Below the pieces are notes generated by a model. That model did not search any database. It worked only from the letters and a program-made list of their open reading frames with translations, and was not told the origin of the DNA. Of a stretch of DNA of 10,027 bases, positions 1 to 7,353 are shown piece by piece; positions within the stretch are counted from its first letter, which is position 1; each line of letters opens with the position of its first letter. This DNA is from Verrucomicrobiales bacterium (lineage in GTDB: Bacteria; Verrucomicrobiota; Verrucomicrobiia; Verrucomicrobiales; DEV007), in assembly GCA_017991025.1 (NCBI GenBank), contig JAGNMT010000084.1, positions 1 through 10,027 on the forward strand, in the 5' to 3' direction. Both the position numbers and the translations under genes were made by a program.

Positions 1-1350
1 AAGCTGGCGAGCGGGCTGCATTTTTCGACGAAGGCAACCTTGCCGCCTATTCTGCCCTCCTTGCCGCTCACCGCAAGCGTGGACAAAGGAACCCTTCGCG
101 AACTCCTCAAGACCGATCTGGCGGGCAAACCTCAGCTCACCGGCGACACCTACTGGCTCGGCAAACAACTCGGCAAATGGGCCACGACACTGCCCCTCGC
201 CGAACAGGCGGGCGATACAATTTCCGTGAACGCATGCGACCAACGGATGAGGACGGCCCTCGAAGCCTTCCTGACCGCCACCGACACCACGGGAAAGGAG
301 AAAAAGAACGGCCTCTTCGCCTACGATCCGGTCTGGGGCACCCTCATCGGTTATCCCGCGAGTTTTGGCAGCGACGATCAGTTGAACGATCACCACTTTC
401 ATTACGGCTACTTTTTCCGGGCGGCCGGAGAGCTGGCGCGACGAGATCCCGCCTGGGCCGCGAAATGGGGTCCGATGCTGAAACTGCTCGTTCGCGATGT
501 CGTGAGCGAGGACCGCAAGGACACGATGTTTCCCTTCCTGCGCTGCTTTGATCCGTACGCGGGCCATTCCTGGGCGAGCGGTCATGCCAAATTCGGCGAT
601 GGCAACAATAACGAGTCTTCCAGCGAGGCAGTGAATGCCTGGTTCGGCCTCCTCCTCCTCGGCGAGACGACCGGAGACACCGCCCTGCGCGACCTCGGCG
701 CGTGGCTCCTCACCACGGAAATCTCGGCGATCGAGGACTACTGGTTTGATGTGCGGGATGATCTGCACCCCCCTGATTTCACCCCCTCCGTCGTCACCAT
801 GGTCTGGGGTGGCAAAGGGGCGAACGGAACCTGGTTCAGTGCGAATCCCGAAGCCGTACATGGCATCAATTACCTGCCCGTCACCGGGGCCTCGCTTTAC
901 CTTGGCCGATGGCCCGACTATGCACGGAAAAACTACGCCGCTCTCGTCGCGGAAAATCTCGAATCCGATCTCGCCACTGCGGCGAAAAGAGGCCAGTCGA
1001 CCGTGACCGGCGATGGCACCGCTTTTGACCAGTGGGCCGATGTGATGTGGATGTATCGCGCGCTTACCGATCCCGACGACGCGCTCCGTATGTGGGAGGC
1101 CCGTTCCGCTGATTTTAAACCCGAGGCGGGCAACTCCCTTGCCCAGACTTATGCCTGGCTCACCGCCTTTGCCGATCTCGGCCAGGTGGATCGGACCGTG
1201 ACCGCCGACACTCCTTTTGCTGCCGTCTTCGCGAAGCAGGGAAAGCGCACCCATGTTGCCTGGAACCCCGGCCTCACCGCACGGACCGTGACGTTCAGCG
1301 ATGGCATGAAGCTGGAAGCAGCGCCGCAATCCTGCGCCTCCGCTCATTAA
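1..1350 (+). CDS. GH81 endo-beta-1,3-glucanase, C-terminal part (5' end outside window)
   Basis: Predicted glycoside hydrolase family 81 enzyme, which cleaves internal beta-1,3 bonds in laminarin-type glucans with inversion. The frame is open from base 1 to the TAA at 1348-1350, so the N-terminal beta-sandwich region and any signal peptide lie upstream; the TTG at 40 is probably not the real start. Counting that TTG as residue 1, the family blocks are YDPVWGTLIGYPASFGSD (95-112), LNDHHFHYGYFFRAA (115-129), FDPYAGHSWASGHAKFGDG (170-188) and NNNESSSEA (189-197). Asp117, Glu192 and Glu196 match, in order and approximate spacing, the acid and paired glutamates studied in Thermobifida Lam81A (from memory). 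The C-terminus, with AVFAKQGKRTHVAWNPG, resembles the small beta domain that ends GH81 proteins. A gene for a haem-motif protein follows on the same strand. Family assignment is firm; export and substrate are inferred. Confidence 0.93.
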   Translation, partial: KLASGLHFSTKATLPPILPSLPLTASVDKGTLRELLKTDLAGKPQLTGDTYWLGKQLGKWATTLPLAEQAGDTISVNACDQRMRTALEAFLTATDTTGKEKKNGLFAYDPVWGTLIGYPASFGSDDQLNDHHFHYGYFFRAAGELARRDPAWAAKWGPMLKLLVRDVVSEDRKDTMFPFLRCFDPYAGHSWASGHAKFGDGNNNESSSEAVNAWFGLLLLGETTGDTALRDLGAWLLTTEISAIEDYWFDVRDDLHPPDFTPSVVTMVWGGKGANGTWFSANPEAVHGINYLPVTGASLYLGRWPDYARKNYAALVAENLESDLATAAKRGQSTVTGDGTAFDQWADVMWMYRALTDPDDALRMWEARSADFKPEAGNSLAQTYAWLTAFADLGQVDRTVTADTPFAAVFAKQGKRTHVAWNPGLTARTVTFSDGMKLEAAPQSCASAH

Positions 1351-1370
1351 ATCGGCCAGCGGGAGGGCGC

Positions 1371-1389
1371 GATTTTCGCGTGCGAAATC
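1371..1389. other. Imperfect inverted repeat between the glucanase and the haem-motif gene
   Basis: GATTTTCGC (1371-1379) and GCGAAATC (1382-1389) are inverted copies apart from one extra T, and could form a short GC-containing hairpin. It lies 20 bases after the glucanase stop and about 30 bases before the next start. There is no following T-run, so it is not a canonical intrinsic terminator. It could be an attenuating hairpin, a protein-binding palindrome or chance. Confidence 0.25.
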
Positions 1390-1421
1390 ACTCCGGAGAT
1401 GGCACGATTGCCTCGATCTCC

Positions 1422-3902
1422 ATGCGATACACGACACTTGTCATTCTCCCGCTTCTTACCCTCGCCGGCGCCGCCGAGCCCGCGCCGAATGGCGTTGATA
1501 CCTTCATCGAGAATCACTGTGTCGAGTGCCATGACTCCGACGTAAAGAAGGGCGGGCTCGATCTCACCGCCTTGACCTTTGACCTCGCCGACCGCACCCA
1601 TTTCGATACCTGGGTGAAAGTTCACGACGCCGTCGCCGACGGAGAGATGCCGCCTAAAAAGAAGCCCCGGCCCGAAGCCAATACGGCGGCCGATTTTGTG
1701 GCGACCCTCGATAAATCCCTCCACGAGACCAGCGCCACCTTGCAAAACACGCAGGGCCGGACCCTCGCCCGCCGCCTCAACCGCATCGAGTACGAAAACA
1801 CGGTGCAGGAGCTCCTGAAAATCGACCTGCCGCTCGCCGGACTGCTACCCGAAGACACGCCCATGCATGGCTTTGACACCGTTGCCGAGGGCCTGCGTTT
1901 TTCGCAACTCCAGATCGAAAAATACCTCGAAGCCGCCGATGCCGCCCTCGATGCCGCCGTCGATCTCCGGGTTCCCGTTGAACTGAAAAAGGAGCGCTTC
2001 AGTTACAAAGACCAGAAGAGCATCCAGGAAAACCTCGCGCTGCCGGATGATCCTCCCGCTGACCCGAAGACAAAATATCAGCGCAAACGCCAGGTCTTCC
2101 GCTCCATCGACGACGCGCTCGTCATGTTCACCGACGCCGATTACATGCTTGGACTCTCCCAATTCAAGATGATCCGCGGCGGTATCTATCGCATTCGTGT
2201 CTCCGCCTATGGTTACCAAAGCGAAGGCGCACCGGTCACTCTGCGACTCTATGCGAACGACTACAAGGTCGGCAAGCGGCTTCTCGGGACCTGGGACATG
2301 ACGGCCGACACGCCTCGTGAAGTGGAAGTGGTCGCCCGCCTCGACCGCAGCGAGCACCTCCTCGTGCTGCCTTTCAGCGTCGGCTACGACGCCGAGGGCA
2401 GGAGAGTCAGCGACATCGACACGACCAAACAATTCGAAGGACGCGGTCTCGCCGTGCAGTGGGTCGAGATCGAGGGCCCTCTTGAGGCGAAACAGTGGCC
2501 CTCGCCCTCCGTCGCCGCCGTTTTCGGCGAGGTTCCCGTCGTCAAACTCGACCCGAAGCAGATCAAAAATCACTGGGACGGAGAAAGAGCGATCGGCTAC
2601 GACGTGCAGCCTGCCGATGCCGCCGCCTCGCTAAAATCCCTTATCGAGAGTTTTGCAACACGAGCCTTTCGCCGTCCACTTGAACCCGGAGAGGCGGATC
2701 GCTTCGTTGCCCTCGCGAAGACATCTCTCAACGAAGGGGCCAGCTTCGTCGAAGCAACCAAGCTCAGTCTGCGCGCCGTGCTCACCGCGCCGCAATTTCT
2801 TCTTTTTGACGAAATCTCCGGACCGCAACTCAGTGACTACGCCCTCGCTTCGCGCCTTTCGTATTTCCTCTGGAGCACTCTGCCCGATGAGGAACTGATG
2901 CGCCTCGCGGCAGAAAAAACACTCAGCCAACCCGATGTCCTGCGTGTCCAGGTGCAGCGTCTCCTCGCCGATTCGCGCAGCAGTGCCTTCGTAAAACACT
3001 TTGCCGGCCAGTGGCTCGATCTTCGCTCCATCGACGCGACTTCGCCCGACTTAACCCTGTATCCGGAATTCGATGAGATGCTCAAGCTCGCCATGGTCGG
3101 TGAGACCGAGGCCTTTTTCACTGAAGTGCTGCAAAAGGATCTCCCTGTGACAAACTTCATTCAGTCCGACTTCCTCACCCTCAATGCCCGCATTGCCAGG
3201 CACTATGGCATCGGCAGCGATGTTGCCAAAGACGAGCGCTTTGTCCGCGTGAACCTGCCCGCCGACAGCGTGCGCGGCGGCCTGCTCACCCAGGCGAGCA
3301 TTCTCAAAGTCACGGCAAACGGCACCGTATCGTCTCCCGTCTTGCGCGGGGCCTGGGTCATGAAACGTTTGCTCGGCGAACCACCACCCCCGCCGCCACC
3401 CGGCATTCCCGGAATCGAACCCGACATTCGCGGAGCCAGCACCATCCGGGAAATCCTCGCAAAACACCGCACTGCGGAAAACTGCGTCGGCTGCCACCTC
3501 AAGATCGACGCCCCCGGTTTTGCCCTGGAAAATTTTGACGTCATCGGCGGCTGGCGGGATCGCTACCGCTCCAAGGAAAATGGCGAGAAACCCGACACCA
3601 AAGTGGAGAACCGGGGCGTCTGGCAATACAAACTTTCCCTCCCCGTGGATGCCAGCGGACAACTCGCGGACGGGCGGAACTTCACTGACATCCGTGAATT
3701 CAAAAAACTCCTGCTCGAGACCCCCCGGTCCGTCGAACGCTGCCTCGCTGAAAAACTGCTCACCTACGGCACCGGTGCCGCCCCGACCTACGCCGACCGG
3801 AGAGCAGTCGCGGACATCGTTACAAAGGTCGAAAAACAGGGCGACGGCCTGAAAACACTCGTGACCGAACTCATTCTGAGCGATACCTTTCGTGGCAAGT
3901 AA
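1422..3902 (+). CDS. Exported DUF1587/1595/1592/1588/1585 protein with two CxxCH haem motifs
   Basis: Large exported protein of the planctomycete/verrucomicrobial cytochrome-type family; its biochemical role is not established. The ATG at 1422 (826 residues) is preferred over the GTG at 1380 because it begins a clean Sec signal, MRYTTLVILPLLTLAGAAEP. Domains in order: a PSCyt1-like segment with C-V-E-C-H at 33-37 and later DGEMPPKKKPRP; DUF1587 around 112-176 (RRLNRIEYENTVQELL); a beta-rich, carbohydrate-binding-like stretch around 185-350; DUF1595 around 398-460 (FATRAFRRPLEPGEADRF); DUF1592 around 468-600 (LASRLSYFLWSTLPDEEL, then FAGQWLDLR); DUF1588 around 610-715 with the proline run before GIPGIEPDI and C-V-G-C-H at 688-692; and DUF1585 at the C-terminus. 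The two CxxCH motifs suggest covalent c-type haem and periplasmic redox work. The DUF1552 gene starts 35 bases downstream, the usual pairing. No clear Shine-Dalgarno site precedes the start. Domain edges are estimates. Confidence 0.93.
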   Translation: MRYTTLVILPLLTLAGAAEPAPNGVDTFIENHCVECHDSDVKKGGLDLTALTFDLADRTHFDTWVKVHDAVADGEMPPKKKPRPEANTAADFVATLDKSLHETSATLQNTQGRTLARRLNRIEYENTVQELLKIDLPLAGLLPEDTPMHGFDTVAEGLRFSQLQIEKYLEAADAALDAAVDLRVPVELKKERFSYKDQKSIQENLALPDDPPADPKTKYQRKRQVFRSIDDALVMFTDADYMLGLSQFKMIRGGIYRIRVSAYGYQSEGAPVTLRLYANDYKVGKRLLGTWDMTADTPREVEVVARLDRSEHLLVLPFSVGYDAEGRRVSDIDTTKQFEGRGLAVQWVEIEGPLEAKQWPSPSVAAVFGEVPVVKLDPKQIKNHWDGERAIGYDVQPADAAASLKSLIESFATRAFRRPLEPGEADRFVALAKTSLNEGASFVEATKLSLRAVLTAPQFLLFDEISGPQLSDYALASRLSYFLWSTLPDEELMRLAAEKTLSQPDVLRVQVQRLLADSRSSAFVKHFAGQWLDLRSIDATSPDLTLYPEFDEMLKLAMVGETEAFFTEVLQKDLPVTNFIQSDFLTLNARIARHYGIGSDVAKDERFVRVNLPADSVRGGLLTQASILKVTANGTVSSPVLRGAWVMKRLLGEPPPPPPPGIPGIEPDIRGASTIREILAKHRTAENCVGCHLKIDAPGFALENFDVIGGWRDRYRSKENGEKPDTKVENRGVWQYKLSLPVDASGQLADGRNFTDIREFKKLLLETPRSVERCLAEKLLTYGTGAAPTYADRRAVADIVTKVEKQGDGLKTLVTELILSDTFRGK

Positions 3903-3937
3903 CCGGCTCCATGTTTTACTGATTCTCCCATCCCCGC

Positions 3938-5197
3938 ATGAACAAGCTCTCACGCCGCACCTTTCTCCGCAGTTCCGGCATCTCACTCGCCCTCCCTTAT
4001 CTCGATGCGATGGGGAGCAATCGCGCCTTCGCCGCAGATGCCGCGCCGCCAAAACGACTCGTCACCATCTGCGCCTCGCTCGGCATTTACGGACCCGATT
4101 TTTTCCCGAAAGAGGACGGCACCGCCTACACCAGCACCTCCTATCTCGAAACATTAAAGGCCCACCGCGACGACTTCAGCGTTCTCTCGAATCTTTGTAA
4201 TCCCGACCAGAACGGACGCGACGGCCACGCCTCGGAGATGACCTGGCTCACCGGCGCGCGGCATCCCGGCCTCGGGGGGTTCCGCAACACCATTTCCATC
4301 GATCAGTTTGCGGCCGAGACCATCGGCTACGAGACCCGTTATCCCTCCCTCCAGTTCAACACCGGAGGCGGCACCAGTCAGAGCTACACCCGCAGCGGGG
4401 TCATGATCCCCGCCGAATCGCGTCCTTCAAAGGTCTTCGCGAAACTCTTCCTCGATGGCACGCCCGAGGAAATCAGCACCCAGATGCGCAAGCTCCACGA
4501 AGGCCGCAGCATCATGGACACCGTCGGTGATGAAGCGAAACGCCTTGAGGGCCGCTACGGCACCGCCGATCGCGACAAGCTTGACGAATATTTTACGAGC
4601 GTGAGGGAAATGGAACAGCGCCTCCAAAAGTCCGAAGCCTGGGTGCAAAAGCCAAAGCCCAAAGTGGACGCCCAGGTCCCGAAGGACATCCAGGATGAAA
4701 AAGACCTCATCGGCCGCATGAACCTGCTTTTCGAGCTCGTTCCCCTCGCCTTCCAGACCGACAGCACCCGGCTCATCACCATCCTGATTCAAGGACGCGG
4801 AGACGTTCCGACAATCCCCGGCGTGAAGATCGACCACCACAATCTATCCCATCACGGACAGGACCCCGAAAAAATCGCCCAGCTCCGCCTCATCGAACAG
4901 GCCCAGTTAGTGGCGCTCAACGGTCTCCTCGACAGGCTCAAAACGAAAAAGGAGGCTGACAAAAACCTGCTCGACAGCACCATGGTTTTCTATGGCAGCA
5001 ACCTCGGAAACGCCAACTCCCACGACTGGCACAATCTGCCCATCCTCCTCGCCGGAGGCGGATTCAAGCATGGACGTCACCTCAAGGGAGACGAGAAGAA
5101 CAATACACCCCTTGGCAATCTTTTCGTGTCCCTCCTGCAAAACATGGGCCTGGAGACCGATAATTTCGGCACCAGTACCGGGAAGCTGGCCATTTGA
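3938..5197 (+). CDS. Tat-exported DUF1552 family protein
   Basis: DUF1552 protein of 419 residues. The N-terminus has a twin-arginine signal, LSRRTFLRSSGISLALPYLDA (residues 4-24), with likely cleavage after AFA at 30-32, so it is probably exported folded, perhaps with a cofactor. The family function is unknown. Conserved-looking clusters are GRDGHASEMTWLTGARHPG (93-111), IDHHNLSHHGQ (298-308) and STMVFYGSNLGNANSHDWHN (347-366). Their His and Asp residues resemble metal ligands of the alkaline-phosphatase-like DUF1501 relatives, but that link is inference. The middle (about 195-260) is helical and charged. It follows the DUF1592-type gene by 35 bases and the two are probably cotranscribed and work together. 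No Shine-Dalgarno sequence is visible before the ATG, which is supported by the Tat signal starting immediately. Confidence 0.93.
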   Translation: MNKLSRRTFLRSSGISLALPYLDAMGSNRAFAADAAPPKRLVTICASLGIYGPDFFPKEDGTAYTSTSYLETLKAHRDDFSVLSNLCNPDQNGRDGHASEMTWLTGARHPGLGGFRNTISIDQFAAETIGYETRYPSLQFNTGGGTSQSYTRSGVMIPAESRPSKVFAKLFLDGTPEEISTQMRKLHEGRSIMDTVGDEAKRLEGRYGTADRDKLDEYFTSVREMEQRLQKSEAWVQKPKPKVDAQVPKDIQDEKDLIGRMNLLFELVPLAFQTDSTRLITILIQGRGDVPTIPGVKIDHHNLSHHGQDPEKIAQLRLIEQAQLVALNGLLDRLKTKKEADKNLLDSTMVFYGSNLGNANSHDWHNLPILLAGGGFKHGRHLKGDEKNNTPLGNLFVSLLQNMGLETDNFGTSTGKLAI

Positions 5198-5206
5198 GAG
5201 GGGTGA

Positions 5207-5253
5207 GTTCAAAGTTCAAAGTTCAAAGTTCAAAGTTCGAAGTTTAAAGTTTA
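5207..5253. repeat. Heptamer tandem array, unit GTTCAAA (about 6.7 copies)
   Basis: Seven-base units run without gaps: GTTCAAA four times (5207-5234), then GTTCGAA, GTTTAAA and a partial GTTTA. It begins nine bases after the TGA of the DUF1552 gene. The drift to GTTTAAA at the right end makes that side resemble the inverted array at 5338-5378. A 7-base period is not codon-compatible, and no gene spans it. Role unknown; it may be replication slippage or part of a dispersed intergenic repeat family. Confidence 0.9.
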
Positions 5254-5337
5254 ACGTCTTGAAAGGCAGCGAGTTGTGACAATTTCCTCCTCACCTTTTG
5301 AGTGTACTTACATTGTCTCTTAACACCCTGATTCAGA

Positions 5338-5378
5338 GAACTTGGAACGTGAAACCTGAAACCTGAAACCTGAAACTT
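5338..5378. repeat. Heptamer tandem array, unit GAAACCT, inverted relative to the first array
   Basis: GAAACCT occurs three times in a row (5351-5371) and is followed by GAAACTT (5372-5378). Degenerate units GAACTTG and GAACGTG-like sequence precede it from about 5338. Read on the minus strand the unit is AGGTTTC, related to the AAGTTTA/AAGTTCA units of 5207-5253, so the arrays are diverged inverted partners. Bases 5240-5252 can pair with 5366-5378 at 11 of 13 positions. The array ends nine bases before the ATG at 5388, next to the only weak purine run (GGA, 5379-5381) that could serve as its ribosome binding site. Any effect on translation is speculation. Confidence 0.87.
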
Positions 5379-5387
5379 GGATTTAGG

Positions 5388-7334
5388 ATGACGCTCCCGT
5401 TTCCTCCGACCGCTGCCCTGCTCACGCTTATCGCGTTGATTTTCACCCCCGCATCCCTGCTCGCGGGCGCAGACAAAAGCAGTCCATCGGATTTCGTGGA
5501 GCCGGTCCGCCTCGACCCCACCCTTGTAATCGATTTGCCCTACGCGACAGAGAACAATTTCTGCAAGGTGAGACTCTATCCCGTCGACCGCTGTTTTCTG
5601 CGGCGCGAAGTGGCGGAAAGTCTCATCCTGGCCCAACGCAGTCTCGCGAATGAAGGCTTCGGGCTCAAGATCTGGGATGGTTACCGGCCGCGTTCGGTTC
5701 AGTATAGAATGTGGGAAGTCTCTCCCCTTCCCAACTTTGTCGGCGATCCAAAGCGGGGTTCGAAGCACAATCGGGGAGCTGCGGTCGATGTCACGCTCGT
5801 CGACCTCGCCACCGGGGAGGAGTTGGAGATGCCGACACCCTATGACGAATTTTCACCCCGCGCCCGCACCGGCTACCTCAAAGTGAGCCCGGCCGCAGCC
5901 GAAAACCGGAGGCGGCTGCAGATGGCGATGCGGGCGGCTGGCTTTTCTACGATCGACAGCGAGTGGTGGCACTTTGATTTCAGGGGGTGGGAACGATTTC
6001 CTCTTGTCGACACCCCGCTGGAGGAACTGGCAGAGCGATCTGACGAAAAGACTGCGGCCCACGCCACTGCCGTAAAACCGGAAGTTCCCGACCCGGCGAA
6101 CTGGCCCCGCTTTCGCGGCAACAACGGCAACGGCCTCTCCACCGATCGGGTGGTGCCCCTCGAGTGGAGCGAAACCAAAAACTTAAAATGGTCGCTGGAT
6201 CTCCCCGGCCCCGGATCCTCCTCCCCCCTCATTTGGGGCGAGCGTGTTTTTGTCACCTCCTACTCCGGCTACGGTGACGGCAAATCAACAACGACCAAGC
6301 CGCTCGACCTCGTTCGTCATCTCCACTGCGTTGATCTCAAGACAGGGCGTCTCCTCTGGACCGCCAGCGAAGCGGCGACGGTGCTCGAAAATTCTTTCGA
6401 AGGGTTTCTCCCCGAGCACGGGTACGCAAGCAACACCCCCGCCACCGATGGCGAACGCGTCTATTGCTTCTACGGCAAGAACGGCGTTTTTGCCTACGAC
6501 TTCGAAGGCAACCGTCTCTGGTCGGCTCCTACAGGCGGCCTTTCTTCGGGCATGACCTGGGGATCCGCCTCCAGCGTGGTCCTCGCCGGCGACGCCGTCA
6601 TCGTCAATGCCGGGGACGAGGCCCGGGCGCTGCTCGCCTTTCATAAAATCACCGGCAAATTGCTCTGGCGGATGGACCATCCGATGCTGGAGCAGACTTA
6701 CAACACTCCCGTCCTGCAAGTAGCAGGATCGGACAGGACCGATCTCATTGTGGCTTTCCGTGATGAGATCCGCGGACTCGATCCCGTCGACGGTCGGATC
6801 CGCTGGTTTTCAAAAAGCCCGGTCAGCGGCAATCTCTCGGGCAGTCCGCTCACGATCAGCGAAAACCGCATCGCGCTATTCAGTGGCTTCCCTAAAACCA
6901 TTGGAACGGTCTTTCGCGGCGGCGGAGAAGGTGATCGCAGCGCAGAAGCCCTGCTTTGGGAAAGTCCCAAGGCACAGAGCTACCTGCCCATCCCGGTGGA
7001 ACACGGTGGCCTCCTCTACTGGGTCAGCGAGGACGGTATCGCCTCCTGTGCCCGACCGGAGAACGGAGAGCTGATCTACCGGGAACGCCTCAACATCGCC
7101 AGCAAAGAGGGAAAGGGTATGGCTTTCTATGCCTCGCCGATTCTGGTCGGAGACCACCTCATCGCCGTGAGCCGCACTGCCGGGACCTTTGTGATTTCCG
7201 CCAAGCCGCAGTTCGAACTCGTCCGCATCAACCGCATCGAAGGCGACAACACCCGATTTCAGGCCACACCCGCCGTTAGTGCGGGTCATCTCATTCTGCG
7301 ATCGGAGAAAGCACTCTACGCGATCGCAAAGTGA
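5388..7334 (+). CDS. Exported D-Ala-D-Ala dipeptidase (M15D, VanX/DdpX type) fused to a PQQ-like beta-propeller
   Basis: A 648-residue two-part protein. Residues 1-27 form a Sec signal (LLTLIALIFTPASLLAGA) without a lipobox cysteine. Residues about 35-210 are an M15D dipeptidase, which hydrolyses the dipeptide D-Ala-D-Ala: WDGYRPRSVQ with Arg100, SKHNRGAAVDVTL with zinc ligands His127 and Asp134, and SEWWHFDF with catalytic Glu192 and ligand His195. The His-Asp, Asp-Glu and Glu-His spacings (7, 58, 3) match VanX as I recall it, so the active site looks intact. After a linker (211-236), WPRFRGNNGNG (239-249) opens a PQQ-type propeller with blade motifs VDLKTGRLLW, AFHKITGKLLW, LDPVDGRIRW and ARPENGELIY, ending at 648. 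Such propellers usually bind proteins or sugars rather than PQQ when catalytic residues are absent. The frame is continuous. It converges on a D,D-carboxypeptidase gene 19 bases away. The combined role, perhaps anchoring or regulating cell-wall peptide turnover outside the cytoplasm, is inferred. Confidence 0.92.
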   Translation: MTLPFPPTAALLTLIALIFTPASLLAGADKSSPSDFVEPVRLDPTLVIDLPYATENNFCKVRLYPVDRCFLRREVAESLILAQRSLANEGFGLKIWDGYRPRSVQYRMWEVSPLPNFVGDPKRGSKHNRGAAVDVTLVDLATGEELEMPTPYDEFSPRARTGYLKVSPAAAENRRRLQMAMRAAGFSTIDSEWWHFDFRGWERFPLVDTPLEELAERSDEKTAAHATAVKPEVPDPANWPRFRGNNGNGLSTDRVVPLEWSETKNLKWSLDLPGPGSSSPLIWGERVFVTSYSGYGDGKSTTTKPLDLVRHLHCVDLKTGRLLWTASEAATVLENSFEGFLPEHGYASNTPATDGERVYCFYGKNGVFAYDFEGNRLWSAPTGGLSSGMTWGSASSVVLAGDAVIVNAGDEARALLAFHKITGKLLWRMDHPMLEQTYNTPVLQVAGSDRTDLIVAFRDEIRGLDPVDGRIRWFSKSPVSGNLSGSPLTISENRIALFSGFPKTIGTVFRGGGEGDRSAEALLWESPKAQSYLPIPVEHGGLLYWVSEDGIASCARPENGELIYRERLNIASKEGKGMAFYASPILVGDHLIAVSRTAGTFVISAKPQFELVRINRIEGDNTRFQATPAVSAGHLILRSEKALYAIAK

Positions 7335-7353
7335 AGGGCTTCAACCGTCCCGG

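Noticed and set aside
1845..2573. 242-codon minus-strand open frame
   Set aside because: It is fully inside the DUF1587/1592 gene and looks like a mirror of its codon bias.
3051..4052. Long minus-strand open frame (333 codons) across the haem-motif gene end
   Set aside because: It lies opposite two strongly supported coding regions, has a low-complexity composition typical of antisense frames in GC-rich DNA, and shows no family motif.
5298..5326. Possible promoter TTGAGT, 17 bases, TAACAC between the repeat arrays
   Set aside because: The -10 matches consensus at only three of six positions; too weak to annotate, although a promoter somewhere in 5254-5337 is plausible.
5244..5768. Minus-strand frame of 174 codons crossing the heptamer array
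   Set aside because: Its end is repeat-derived (KFQVSGFRFHV-type peptide) and most of it lies antisense to the dipeptidase signal and catalytic domain.
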